Shown piece by piece: positions 26,370 to 34,506 of a stretch of 51,832 nucleotides of DNA. Every line of letters begins with the position of its first letter. Positions within the stretch are counted from its first letter, which is position 1. Made by a program: the position numbers and the translations under genes. The DNA lies in assembly GCA_016934635.1 (NCBI GenBank), contig JAFGSK010000022.1, forward strand, positions 1-51,832, in the 5' to 3' direction. The notes under the pieces were generated by a model. It was not told the DNA's origin and ran no database searches. It saw nothing but the letters and a program-made list of their open reading frames with translations. This DNA is from Caldifarciminota bacterium. Lineage in GTDB: Bacteria; Hydrothermota; Tepidihabitantia; B3-TA06.

Positions 26370-26398
26370 AGTTTACTTAGGTTTGGAGGTTATGTCAA
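26370..26398 (-). promoter_or_regulatory. pheT promoter, leaderless layout
   Basis: Minus strand TTGACA (26398-26393), 17-base spacer, TAAACT (26375-26370), then five bases to ATG 26364. The gap up to mnmA (26399-26522) also holds a TAGGGT/ACCCTA palindrome (26484-26496) and a T9 run right after mnmA, but no clear terminator hairpin. Confidence 0.72.
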
Positions 26399-26522
26399 GA
26401 CTCTCAATTACATTTCTGTATTCTTCTTCTGATTTTGAATTGGAACTCGGCAATCAGACAAACAATTCAAGCTCTCTTCAATCTAGGGTAACCCTAACAC
26501 AAACTAAAAAAAAAGCGATTTG

Positions 26523-27572
26523 TTATATATCGATAATCCCCGCCATAACCACCTTATCTTCCCAGTAGGTTACGCCTAACTGTCCCGGTGTTATCGCATC
26601 GACCGGATGCTTTAGTATTACCTCGTCTCCTTCAATCCTGCACCCAACCTCAGGAGTAGCATACCGTATCTTGCAGGTCAGGGGCAGGTCGGTTAAGTTA
26701 CGATCAGTGAACTTGTTAATGTTGAGAAGTCTGAAGTGGTCTCCAGCCAATGCGGAACGCGGACCGACCACTACCCGGTTGTTTTGCATGTCAAGTTTCA
26801 CAACGAAAAGTGGCTCTTTTGCGGCAATACCCAGGCCCTTGCGCTGACCGATTGTGTGACACCATATTCCGCGATGCCTTCCGAGAACCTTGCCTTCTGC
26901 ATCGACGATGTCTCCAGGTGTATCTCCCAGATGATTACAAATAAACCTAGCCGTATCTCCACCGGGAATAAAGCATATGTCCTGGCTTTCCCTGTCTATG
27001 ACCGGTAAGTCGTTGTCACGAGCAATCTCGCGAACCTGAGGTTTTGTTAAATCCCCTAAGGGAAACAGGATACGACCCAGATATTCTTTAGAGATCAGGG
27101 ACAGGAAGTACTCCTGTGATTTTAGCCTGTCCTTCGCTCTCGCCAGAAGTAATTCTTCCTGCGGAGTTTCAGGGTCGCCGCCTGAGAAGGACACGGGTTT
27201 TATCCGTGCATAGTGGCCGGTGGCGAGATATTTCGCACCGAAGGAATCCACCTGTTTCCAGAACGAACCGAAGCGAATACGCTGATTGCAGATAGCGCAT
27301 GGGTTGGGAGTCCGGCCTTGCCTGTAGCCCTCGAGAAAGCAGGAAACGACTTCAGCTTCAAATTCCTTGCGAATATCGATTATGGTGTGTGGGATTCCTA
27401 TCTTTCCGGCTATCTGAATCGCTACCTGGATGTCTTCTTTCGAACAACAGCGTCCTTCGTCAGTCCACATCCGTAAAGTGAAACCCTGAACCTCATACCC
27501 CTGTTGCTTAAGCAACAGGGCGGCAACCGATGAGTCCACGCCGCCACTCATCCCGATTGTTACCGAGGTCAC
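26523..27572 (-). CDS. mnmA: tRNA-specific 2-thiouridylase MnmA
   Basis: 349 aa from GTG 27572. It makes 2-thiouridine at the wobble position of tRNA Lys, Glu and Gln. The ATP PP-loop is GMSGGVDSSVAA (7-18). The catalytic Cys92 lies in TPNPCAICN and the second catalytic Cys in SQDICFIPGG. The GTG start gives the family-like opening MTSVTIGMSGG and lies seven bases after the pepA stop. A longer frame from TTG 27602 overlaps pepA and is less likely, though neither start has a strong ribosome site. It is co-transcribed with pepA. Confidence 0.94.
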   Translation of the reverse strand: MTSVTIGMSGGVDSSVAALLLKQQGYEVQGFTLRMWTDEGRCCSKEDIQVAIQIAGKIGIPHTIIDIRKEFEAEVVSCFLEGYRQGRTPNPCAICNQRIRFGSFWKQVDSFGAKYLATGHYARIKPVSFSGGDPETPQEELLLARAKDRLKSQEYFLSLISKEYLGRILFPLGDLTKPQVREIARDNDLPVIDRESQDICFIPGGDTARFICNHLGDTPGDIVDAEGKVLGRHRGIWCHTIGQRKGLGIAAKEPLFVVKLDMQNNRVVVGPRSALAGDHFRLLNINKFTDRNLTDLPLTCKIRYATPEVGCRIEGDEVILKHPVDAITPGQLGVTYWEDKVVMAGIIDI

Positions 27573-27579
27573 TTGTAAG

Positions 27580-29085
27580 CTAGTTTGGTTCCCAGTCCTC
27601 AATGAATCGAAGCAGGGTCCTTACGCCGAACCCGGTGGCTCCTTTTCGGTAGCAGCTGTATGGTTTGTCCGTGCTTTCTTTTGATGCAATATCTAGATGA
27701 GCCCAGGGCTTTTTATCGACGAAGCGCTCAAGGAATTTGGCTGCAGTGATGCATCCTGCATCCCTGCCGGTGCTGTTTTTAACGCCGGCGGCAGTGCTTT
27801 TCAGGAGTTCCGCGTATTCGTCGAACAAAGGCATCGGCCACAGCTTTTCACCGGTTTGTGCTACGTTGTCTAGAAAAAGTCTTTGCATTTTATCCTCAGT
27901 GGCGAAAAGTGCCGCAACCTTGTTGCCTAGGGCCACGACCGACGCCCCTGTAAGGGTTGCGATATCAATCAGATAGGTAGCTCCGAGTTCACGAGCATAC
28001 GAAAGCGCATCCGCCATAATCAACCTTCCTTCCGCATCGGTCGAGATTATCTCAACGGTAGGGCCGTCAAGACCCTTGATAATGTCACCAGGATTCATGG
28101 CACGTCCGCCAGGTGAATTGACTACCGCAGGCACTATTCCTAACACGTTCTTTTCTATACTTAACTTGGCAGCGGCCAGCAACGCACCGACAACCGCCGC
28201 ACCTCCACCCATGTCACCCTTCATTCCTCCCATTCCTTCGGATCGCTTCAACGAAATGCCGCCGGAGTCGAACATAACCCCTTTACCTATAATACCCAGC
28301 CACGGATCTGCCTTGCCTGCACCTTGATGCCTGATTACCAACAATCGCGGCGGGAGATCGCTTCCTTTAGCCACACCCCACATGAGATTCATACCCTTAT
28401 CTTGAATCCAGCCCTCATCGTAAACCTTTACGTCTAAACCTGTGTTTTCCCCCACTTCCTCCACACGAGCTGCAAACTCAACAGGGGTCATAACGTTACT
28501 GGGTTCGTTGACCAGATCACGGGCAAAGTTCTGCGCCCAGGCAATAGGCTCTGCGTGATGAACCCCGGCTTCTATGGAATCGAGGTTGTTACCGTCGCGT
28601 TCAAGTATGATAAGATTTTCTACGCCAGGTTTCAATCGTTCCTTATCGGATTTATACTTGTCAAACCGGTACGACGCCAACAATGAACCTAATGTTGTAG
28701 CCTCTGCGGCAACCTGAGGATTTATTCCCCCAATGCCTGCGCCGTGAACGATGGTTGCCATCTGTTTTATTCCAAGTCTTTCAGCCGCCCATACTGCAGA
28801 TGCCGAAGCGCGACGAATCTCTTCCGGACCGAACTTAGATGGTTCCCCAAGCCCGATAACCAGTACGCGTTCGGCAGGTATCTTGTCTTCAGTTCGGAAG
28901 AGAAGTGTTTCTCCAAGCTTGCCATGCATCTCCCCAGCTTCAAGGGCTTTGCTGATCTCGCCACCTATCGCCTTATCAACCGCACCTGTAGCTCCGCCAG
29001 GCACTTTCACATCCTTAAAAAGGTTCACTACGAGAAGCGGCGTAGTAAAATTGGTTACATCACTTTGTTTGACTCCGACTTTCAT
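27580..29085 (-). CDS. pepA: Leucyl aminopeptidase (M17 family)
   Basis: 501 aa, full length for the cytosolic M17 family. The C-terminal catalytic domain carries the metal and catalytic blocks GKGVMFDSGGISLK, GGMKGDMGGGAAV and the signature STDAEGRLIMADAL. It releases N-terminal amino acids using two metal ions, and acts in peptide turnover as a hexamer. AGGAGA precedes the ATG by seven bases. The promoter is TTGACA-N16-TATACT, divergent from the SIMPL array. Confidence 0.95.
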   Translation of the reverse strand: MKVGVKQSDVTNFTTPLLVVNLFKDVKVPGGATGAVDKAIGGEISKALEAGEMHGKLGETLLFRTEDKIPAERVLVIGLGEPSKFGPEEIRRASASAVWAAERLGIKQMATIVHGAGIGGINPQVAAEATTLGSLLASYRFDKYKSDKERLKPGVENLIILERDGNNLDSIEAGVHHAEPIAWAQNFARDLVNEPSNVMTPVEFAARVEEVGENTGLDVKVYDEGWIQDKGMNLMWGVAKGSDLPPRLLVIRHQGAGKADPWLGIIGKGVMFDSGGISLKRSEGMGGMKGDMGGGAAVVGALLAAAKLSIEKNVLGIVPAVVNSPGGRAMNPGDIIKGLDGPTVEIISTDAEGRLIMADALSYARELGATYLIDIATLTGASVVALGNKVAALFATEDKMQRLFLDNVAQTGEKLWPMPLFDEYAELLKSTAAGVKNSTGRDAGCITAAKFLERFVDKKPWAHLDIASKESTDKPYSCYRKGATGFGVRTLLRFIEDWEPN

Positions 29086-29124
29086 CTGTTAATCTCCTGG
29101 CCTGAATTTGATTTCTTTAGAACG

Positions 29125-29152
29125 AGTATAAGCAGTGTAGCAACATTGTCAA
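29125..29152 (-). promoter_or_regulatory. pepA-mnmA promoter
   Basis: Minus strand TTGACA (29152-29147), 16-base spacer, TATACT (29130-29125). The leader is about 35 bases with a ribosome site. Confidence 0.8.
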
Positions 29153-29167
29153 TCCTTCAAGCTATCG

Positions 29168-29195
29168 TTGACTTTGTGAAATACTTAAGTAGGTT
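29168..29195 (+). promoter_or_regulatory. Candidate promoter of the SIMPL array
   Basis: TTGACT (29168-29173), 16-base spacer, TAGGTT (29190-29195). It lies back to back with the pepA promoter, 16 bases apart. The -10 box is weak. Confidence 0.5.
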
Positions 29196-29220
29196 TGGAA
29201 AACAACTAAAGGAGGAACCG

Positions 29221-29934
29221 ATGAAAAAGGCGTTAATCGCAGTGCTTGCCGTACTCGTGTTCGTAAGTCTGGCAGGAGCCCAGACTGACACCCGTAGCAC
29301 CCTTTACGTGACCGGCACCGCAGAGGTCACGGTGACACCTGACATCTGCTATCTCAGCCTTGCAGTCGAGACCTTTCACAAGGAGATAGGCCAGGCTTAC
29401 ACCCAAAACAACGATCTAACGAACAAGGTCAAGAAGGCTATCAAAGAAAAGGGCGTTGAGAACAAAGACATGCAGACCACCGGATTTTACATCTCCCCGA
29501 TATACGATTACGACGATTACGACAGACAGAAATTAATCGAATACAGCGTATCCCACTATCTTACGGTAAAGATCCGCGATCTGGACAAGGTTCCGGATAT
29601 CCTGGATGCAGCTGTAAAAGCCGGCGCGACCTCGGTTGATAATGTTTCCTTTACGGTCGAGAATCCCAAGGAATACACCCAGGAAGCCCGCCAGGAAGCG
29701 ATCAAGGCCGCTCGTAAGAAAGCGGAAATCCTTGCACAATTGAATGGAGTTACCCTGGGTAAGCCAATCTCCATATCCGAGGCCGAGCCAGGAGGATACT
29801 CCTACTACTCCAACTACTATCCACAGGCTAGTATGGCGTACGGCGATTTTTACCGTAACGGCGGCGGCGCACCCCTTGAACAGGGTGAGATAAAACTTAC
29901 GCATACGGTGTACATCACATACGAGATTCACTAG
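29221..29934 (+). CDS. SIMPL-domain (DUF541) exported protein, array copy 1
   Basis: 237 aa from ATG 29221 with AAAGGAGG upstream. A signal peptide (residues 1-20, ending LAGA) is followed by the SIMPL/DUF541 domain, which opens with YVTGTAEVTVTPDICYLSLA. SIMPL proteins (YggE, BP26) are periplasmic or outer-membrane associated and have been tied to oxidative stress. BP26 assembles into large ring-like oligomers. A Tyr-rich loop (YSYYSNYYPQ) precedes the C-terminal strand TVYITYEI, which ends every copy. First of six tandem copies; it is the more diverged of the exported ones, with a YDYDDYDRQK insertion. Confidence 0.88.
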   Translation: MKKALIAVLAVLVFVSLAGAQTDTRSTLYVTGTAEVTVTPDICYLSLAVETFHKEIGQAYTQNNDLTNKVKKAIKEKGVENKDMQTTGFYISPIYDYDDYDRQKLIEYSVSHYLTVKIRDLDKVPDILDAAVKAGATSVDNVSFTVENPKEYTQEARQEAIKAARKKAEILAQLNGVTLGKPISISEAEPGGYSYYSNYYPQASMAYGDFYRNGGGAPLEQGEIKLTHTVYITYEIH

Positions 29935-29937
29935 ATT

Positions 29938-30609
29938 ATGCAGGAGGAGAATCCTTTCAACCGTACACTTAAGGTTATCGGACAGGCAACTGTCAATACC
30001 GTTCCGGACGTTTGCTGGATGTGCTTTTCGGTTGAGACTGAAAACAAGAATGCTTCCCGTGCATATCACGATAACAACCGCAAGATAAATCAGATAATAG
30101 AAAAGATTGAACAGGCTGGAATCGGCAATCACAATATAAAAACCGCGAACTTCTCTATCGTACCGACTTACAAGATGGCGGGTAATTCAACAAGGCAAAC
30201 CATAGAGGCCTACCGTATCTTCCACTATCTCTACGTTAAGATTGAAGAACTTGACAAGGTTTCGGTCGTGCTCGATGAAGCGGTTGCCGCCGGCGCAACA
30301 GGCGTGCACTCCATCAACTTTACCGTTAAGAATCCGGAAAAACATACAGCAGAAGCACGCGCGAAAGCCCTTCTCGATGCGAAAACAAAGGCCGAGAAAA
30401 CAGCTTCTGCACTCGGATTCAAGCTGGGCTCGCCTTTATCAGTCTCGGATTCAGAAACCGGTCAACACCTCTATCGTGCCGCATCAATGCAAGACGGTTT
30501 GGCAGAAGGCGATATGTCCACGAGAAGTAAAGGCGCGAACCTCCAACCAGGAGAAACTTCATGGAAATACGAGGTTTACGTAACCTATGAGATAGAATCT
30601 GAGAATTAA
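29938..30609 (+). CDS. SIMPL-domain (DUF541) protein without signal peptide, array copy 2
   Basis: 223 aa. It starts at ATG 29938, three bases after the stop of copy 1, with MQEENPFNRTLKVIGQATV. There is no hydrophobic leader, so unlike its five neighbours it should stay in the cytoplasm. The SIMPL core is otherwise complete (VPDVCWMCFSVETENKNA, GATGVHSINFTVKNPEKH, VYVTYEI at the end). No strong ribosome site precedes the ATG, so translation is probably coupled to copy 1. It is the most divergent member. A later internal start would not give a signal peptide. Confidence 0.82.
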   Translation: MQEENPFNRTLKVIGQATVNTVPDVCWMCFSVETENKNASRAYHDNNRKINQIIEKIEQAGIGNHNIKTANFSIVPTYKMAGNSTRQTIEAYRIFHYLYVKIEELDKVSVVLDEAVAAGATGVHSINFTVKNPEKHTAEARAKALLDAKTKAEKTASALGFKLGSPLSVSDSETGQHLYRAASMQDGLAEGDMSTRSKGANLQPGETSWKYEVYVTYEIESEN

Positions 30610-30656
30610 ATAACCAAAGGAATAAAACGCTGCGTCCTCTGTATTGACTATTTGAC

Positions 30657-30684
30657 TTGACTTAGTGAAATTAAACTATAGTCT
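30657..30684 (+). promoter_or_regulatory. Possible promoter of SIMPL copies 3-6
   Basis: TTGACT (30657-30662), 16-base spacer, TAGTCT (30679-30684) in the 99-base gap after copy 2. The region has three overlapping TTGACT-like hexamers and also a TATAGT at 30677, so the exact pairing is uncertain. Confidence 0.4.
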
Positions 30685-30708
30685 TGATGTAAATCAAGGA
30701 GGACGAAC

Positions 30709-31422
30709 GTGAACACATCTATAAAAACTCTGCTGGCTATCCTTATAGCAACAGGGCTTTCTGCAGCTGAAAAACCCGAGCGAAGGATAATAACGGTTAC
30801 AGGTACAGCCGAGGTTACGGTTACTCCGGACATCTGCTATATGAGCTTTACTGTTGAATCAACCTCAAAGAAAGCTCAAGAAGCGTATCAGGAAAACGTT
30901 GAGATAATGAATGCTATCAACCAAGCTATTAAAGCCCACGGTATCGAACCCAAGGATATGAGAACCGCATATTTTTCCTTCACCCCCCAGTACCGCTACA
31001 CCAACGACGGCAAACGTATCTTCGAAGGTTACTACGTTTACAATACTCTGAACGTAAGCGTTCGTGATTTGTCCAAGGTTTCGGTTGTTTTAGATACTGC
31101 AGTAACCGCAGGCGCCAAGGACGTCCAATGGATTAACTTCACTGTGGAGAATCCCAAGAAACATACCGAAGAAGCGCGCAGAGAAGCCTTGAAGGCTGCA
31201 AAAAAGAAAGCCGAAGAAGCAGCGAATCTTCTCGGATTCAAGCTTGGCGCTCCGATTTCGGTTTCCGAATCCGAACCCTGGGAGTATTACTATCCTCAGG
31301 AAGCAGCCAAGCCTGCTACAGGATATTCGGAGGCAGGCCTTCTTGCCGCACCAGCGCTTGAGGCCGGGACAGAGAAACTTACTCGTACAGTGTACGTAAC
31401 GTATGAAATCCTAGAGGATTAA
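30709..31422 (+). CDS. SIMPL-domain (DUF541) exported protein, array copy 3
   Basis: 237 aa from GTG 30709 with AAGGAGG seven bases upstream. A short signal peptide (residues 1-18, ending GLSAA) is followed by ERRIITVTGTAEVTVTPDI and the full SIMPL core. The core blocks KAHGIEPKDMRTAYFSFTPQ and WINFTVENPKKHTEEARRE are nearly identical to those of copies 4 and 5. The C-terminus is TRTVYVTYEILED. Copies 3 to 6 are the closely related subgroup and are spaced 7-11 bases apart, so they form one transcript. Confidence 0.88.
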   Translation: MNTSIKTLLAILIATGLSAAEKPERRIITVTGTAEVTVTPDICYMSFTVESTSKKAQEAYQENVEIMNAINQAIKAHGIEPKDMRTAYFSFTPQYRYTNDGKRIFEGYYVYNTLNVSVRDLSKVSVVLDTAVTAGAKDVQWINFTVENPKKHTEEARREALKAAKKKAEEAANLLGFKLGAPISVSESEPWEYYYPQEAAKPATGYSEAGLLAAPALEAGTEKLTRTVYVTYEILED

Positions 31423-31432
31423 GGAGAAAAAG

Positions 31433-32149
31433 ATGAAACGAGTATTGCTAACATGTCTCCTTCTTCTAACAACGGTAGCCCGGGGGAATGACCAAGAACC
31501 AAAGCGTCGTACACTCGTCGTAACCGGCACTGCCGAAGTGGTTGTTGCTCCTGACATCTGTTACATGAGCTTTGCCGTGGAATCGAGCTCAAAGAAAGCT
31601 CAGGAAGCGTACGAGGAGAACGTAAGGATTATGAACGCCATAAATCGAGCAATAAAAGCTCAAGGTATCGAACCCAAGGACATGAGAACCGCATACTTTT
31701 CTTTCACGCCTCAGTACCGCTGTACTAATAACGGAAAACGGATATTCGAGGGATACAACGTGTACAATACGTTACACGTAAGCGTGCGTGATTTGTCTAA
31801 GGTTTCCGCCGTCCTGGATACAGCTGTAACTGCAGGAGCTAAGGACGTAAAGGGAATAAACTTCACTGTAGAGAATCCCAAGAAACATACCGAAGAGGCG
31901 CGAAGAGAAGCCTTAAAAGCGGCAAGGAAAAAAGCCGAAGAAGCCGCAGAATTACTGGTATTCAGGCTAGGAACCCCAATCTCGGTTTCCGAATCCGAAC
32001 CCTGGGACTACTACTATCCCCAGGAGGAGATCAGCGCCCGGGGTGGATACATGGAGGCCGATCTTATTGTCTCGGAGCCTGCACTCGAGGCTGGCCAGCA
32101 AAGGCTTACCAGGACAGTATACGTAACATATGAAATCCTTGAAGATTAA
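31433..32149 (+). CDS. SIMPL-domain (DUF541) exported protein, array copy 4
   Basis: 238 aa from ATG 31433. The junction before it (ATTAAGGAGAAAAAGATGAA) is repeated before copy 5, a footprint of duplication. Signal peptide at about 1-19 (LLLLTTVARG), then TLVVTGTAEVVVAPDICYM and the SIMPL core. Near-identity with copy 5 over 107 bases (31532-31638, three mismatches) exceeds that of the flanks. The family Tyr is replaced by Cys in TPQYRCTNNGK. Same TRTVYVTYEILED end as copy 3. Confidence 0.88.
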   Translation: MKRVLLTCLLLLTTVARGNDQEPKRRTLVVTGTAEVVVAPDICYMSFAVESSSKKAQEAYEENVRIMNAINRAIKAQGIEPKDMRTAYFSFTPQYRCTNNGKRIFEGYNVYNTLHVSVRDLSKVSAVLDTAVTAGAKDVKGINFTVENPKKHTEEARREALKAARKKAEEAAELLVFRLGTPISVSESEPWDYYYPQEEISARGGYMEADLIVSEPALEAGQQRLTRTVYVTYEILED

Positions 32150-32159
32150 GGAGAAAAAG

Positions 32160-32879
32160 ATGAAACGAGTCTTAACCGCAAGCCTGGCGATCCTGCTATT
32201 TTCAGGCTTAGCTTGGGCCGAAGACGAAAAGCCCGAGCGCCGTACCTTGGTCGTAACCGGCACCGCCGAAGTGGTTGTTGCTCCTGACATCTGTTACATG
32301 AGCTTTGCCGTGGAATCGAGCTCTAAGAAAGCTCAGGAAGCCTACGAGGAGAACGTAAGGATCATGAACGCTATAAATGCGGCGATAAGAGCTCACGGCG
32401 TCGAAGGCAAGGATATGCGAACCGCTTACTTTTCCTTCTCTCCTCAATACCGGTACACTGACAACGGTAAAAGTATTCTCGAAGGTTATTACGTGTACAA
32501 TACCCTTCAAGTGAGCGTGCGTGACCTGTCAAAGGTTTCGGCGGTGCTCGATACCGCGGTAACCGCAGGAGCAAAGGACGTTCAAGGAATCAACTTCACG
32601 GTTGAGAATCCAAAGAAATATACGGAGGAGGCTCGCAGAGATGCTCTGAAGGCTGCCAAGAAGAAAGCTCAGGAAGCTGCAGAACTTCTCGGATTCAGAC
32701 TGGGCGCACCCATCTCGGTTTCCGAATCCGAGCCCTGGGATTACACATACTATGCCCAGGAAAAGCAGTATCTCGGTGGCTTTGCCGAAACGGGTGCAGA
32801 TCAAGCCCCTGCTCTGGAAGCCGGCGAACTAAAGCTGACCCGTACCGTGTACGTAACCTACGAAATTTTAGATAAATAA
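32160..32879 (+). CDS. SIMPL-domain (DUF541) exported protein, array copy 5
   Basis: 239 aa from ATG 32160, chosen over an upstream frame start at 32130 because AAGGAG lies six bases before it and a clean signal peptide follows (residues 1-20, ending GLAWA). The domain opens RRTLVVTGTAEVVVAPDI. It is the closest relative of copy 4 at the DNA level in the 5' third and is like copy 6 in the signal peptide region (AEDEKPERRTLVVTGTAEV in both). That mosaic pattern suggests exchange between copies. Ends TRTVYVTYEILDK. Confidence 0.88.
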   Translation: MKRVLTASLAILLFSGLAWAEDEKPERRTLVVTGTAEVVVAPDICYMSFAVESSSKKAQEAYEENVRIMNAINAAIRAHGVEGKDMRTAYFSFSPQYRYTDNGKSILEGYYVYNTLQVSVRDLSKVSAVLDTAVTAGAKDVQGINFTVENPKKYTEEARRDALKAAKKKAQEAAELLGFRLGAPISVSESEPWDYTYYAQEKQYLGGFAETGADQAPALEAGELKLTRTVYVTYEILDK

Positions 32880-32889
32880 GGAGGACATG

Positions 32890-33615
32890 ATGAAACGCTT
32901 ATTACTTATATCCCTGGCGATCCTTATGATGTCGGGATTCGCCCTGGCTGAGGATGAGAAACCGGAGCGCCGTACCTTGGTGGTAACCGGTACTGCCGAA
33001 GTATCAGTTGCACCTGACATCTGTTACATGAGCTTTGCCGTGGAAACATACAACAACAAGGCCGCCGAAGCTTACCGCGAGAACGTTGAGACGATGAACC
33101 GTATCAACTCGGCAATAAAAAGCCACGGTATCGAACCCAAGGACATGAAGACTCAATACTTTTCCTTCACACCCCAGTACCGTTACACTGACAGGGGTAA
33201 GCGGATATTCGAAGGCTACCAGGTATATAATACCCTCATGGTCAGTGTACGAGACCTTTCCAAGGTATCGGCAGTTCTCGACGCCGCGGTCGAGGCAGGG
33301 GCCTATGACGTACAGAGCATCAACTTCACCATTGAGAATCCCAAGGAGTATACCGAAGAAGCACGCAGGGAAGCCTTGAAAGTTGCAAAGAAAAAAGCCC
33401 AGGAATCGGCGGAGATTCTTGGCTTCAGACTCGGAACACCTATATCGGTTTCAGAGTCAGAACCCGGGTACTACCAGCCATATTCACAGGCTAACGTTGC
33501 CTTGGAACGCAGTACAATGTACATGGACGGTGGAGCAGGCGGGATAGCCCTTGAAGCCGGAGAGCAAAAGCTCTCAAGAACCGTTTACGTAACCTGGGAG
33601 ATTCTGCCGAAATAA
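32890..33615 (+). CDS. SIMPL-domain (DUF541) exported protein, array copy 6
   Basis: 241 aa from the second of two adjacent ATGs (32887/32890), since the second is five bases from GGAGG and the first only two. Signal peptide residues 1-20 (ending FALA), then AEDEKPERRTLVVTGTAEV and the SIMPL core (FAVETYNNKAAEAYRENVE, YDVQSINFTIENPKEYTEE). It ends SRTVYVTWEILPK. Last gene of the array; no terminator hairpin follows before the next promoter at 33722. Confidence 0.88.
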   Translation: MKRLLLISLAILMMSGFALAEDEKPERRTLVVTGTAEVSVAPDICYMSFAVETYNNKAAEAYRENVETMNRINSAIKSHGIEPKDMKTQYFSFTPQYRYTDRGKRIFEGYQVYNTLMVSVRDLSKVSAVLDAAVEAGAYDVQSINFTIENPKEYTEEARREALKVAKKKAQESAEILGFRLGTPISVSESEPGYYQPYSQANVALERSTMYMDGGAGGIALEAGEQKLSRTVYVTWEILPK

Positions 33616-33721
33616 TGTAGTCACGTTAACGCAATCCGTGCTTCGTGCGTCAGAAGGATCTAAAAACAGGATTAAAATCCTTCGTCCAACAAAGGTTTAC
33701 CTTGAGTATAGACGAGTTACC

Positions 33722-33749
33722 TTGACATCCATGATTATCTGTCTATCCT
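33722..33749 (+). promoter_or_regulatory. Promoter of the helical exported protein gene
   Basis: TTGACA (33722-33727), 16-base spacer, TATCCT (33744-33749), leader about 30 bases. Confidence 0.7.
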
Positions 33750-33785
33750 TGGGGTCAGATCAACAAAACCTAGGAGAATATGATT

Positions 33786-34475
33786 ATGAAGAAAACTCTT
33801 GTATTAGCAGCGCTGATACTACCGGTTATCGCTGCGGCTCAGCTCGGCGGACTGGTCAAGACCCCCAAGCTCGATACCGACAAGGTGGAAGACTTCGTTG
33901 CCGAGACCGCTAATTTCGAGACAAAGGTCGATACCGCCGGCGACAAGCTCTATTCCGCAACCGACGAGTTCTTCGCAATCGTGGATTCGGTAACCGATCT
34001 GCCTACTCTGACCGAAACCTGGGAAGGCGTAAAGTCCGATATCAAATCCGCGGTTACCGAAGAAAAGCAGGAAGCGGCCGAGGAAGGCCTAGTAAACTAC
34101 CTCAAGGAAACCGGCGATCGAAAGAACTCGTTCGACGAACTCTGGCAAGACAATACCGTTCGTACAGAGATAATCAACCACTTCACGAGCGAAAAGGAAA
34201 GCCTTGAACCTATAATGAACGAATTACAAGCAGCCCTCGATATGGATAAAAGCGCACTCGGGATGTACGATGAAATCTATAAAGCAGGCAAGGATGCCGT
34301 TGCCGATCTTGCCAACCAGATTAAGGAAGCCCCTTTAGCTGCGGCATCGGGTAAAAAAGTCCTGGATGAGGGCAATGATGCCCTGGATACGTTGACCAAT
34401 ACCAAGGAAGTGGCCGAGCAGCACGTCGAGCTGGCCACCTATATCCTGGACAAGATTAAAACGGTATTCCAGTAA
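33786..34475 (+). CDS. Exported helical protein of unknown function
   Basis: 229 aa, not recognised. AGGAG lies ahead of two in-frame ATGs (33780 and 33786); the second has better spacing. Signal peptide residues 1-19 (ending IAAAQ). The rest is predicted almost entirely helical, acidic, with no Cys and long amphipathic stretches (for example VEDFVAETANFETKVDTAGD, and VAEQHVELATYILDKIKTVF at the end), like a periplasmic helical bundle. It has its own promoter and shares a terminator with the convergent gene. A role together with the SIMPL array is possible from position only. Confidence 0.78.
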   Translation: MKKTLVLAALILPVIAAAQLGGLVKTPKLDTDKVEDFVAETANFETKVDTAGDKLYSATDEFFAIVDSVTDLPTLTETWEGVKSDIKSAVTEEKQEAAEEGLVNYLKETGDRKNSFDELWQDNTVRTEIINHFTSEKESLEPIMNELQAALDMDKSALGMYDEIYKAGKDAVADLANQIKEAPLAAASGKKVLDEGNDALDTLTNTKEVAEQHVELATYILDKIKTVFQ

Positions 34476-34506
34476 AAGAACCAGATTTAATTCCCTAAGA
34501 ATAAAA

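Noticed and set aside
26484..26496. TAGGGT/ACCCTA palindrome as mnmA terminator
   Set aside because: The T-run lies before the palindrome in the direction of transcription, so it does not form an intrinsic terminator.
28744..29220. Upstream extension of SIMPL copy 1 (frame open from 28744)
   Set aside because: The extension runs antisense through pepA and both promoters. The ribosome site and signal peptide place the start at 29221.
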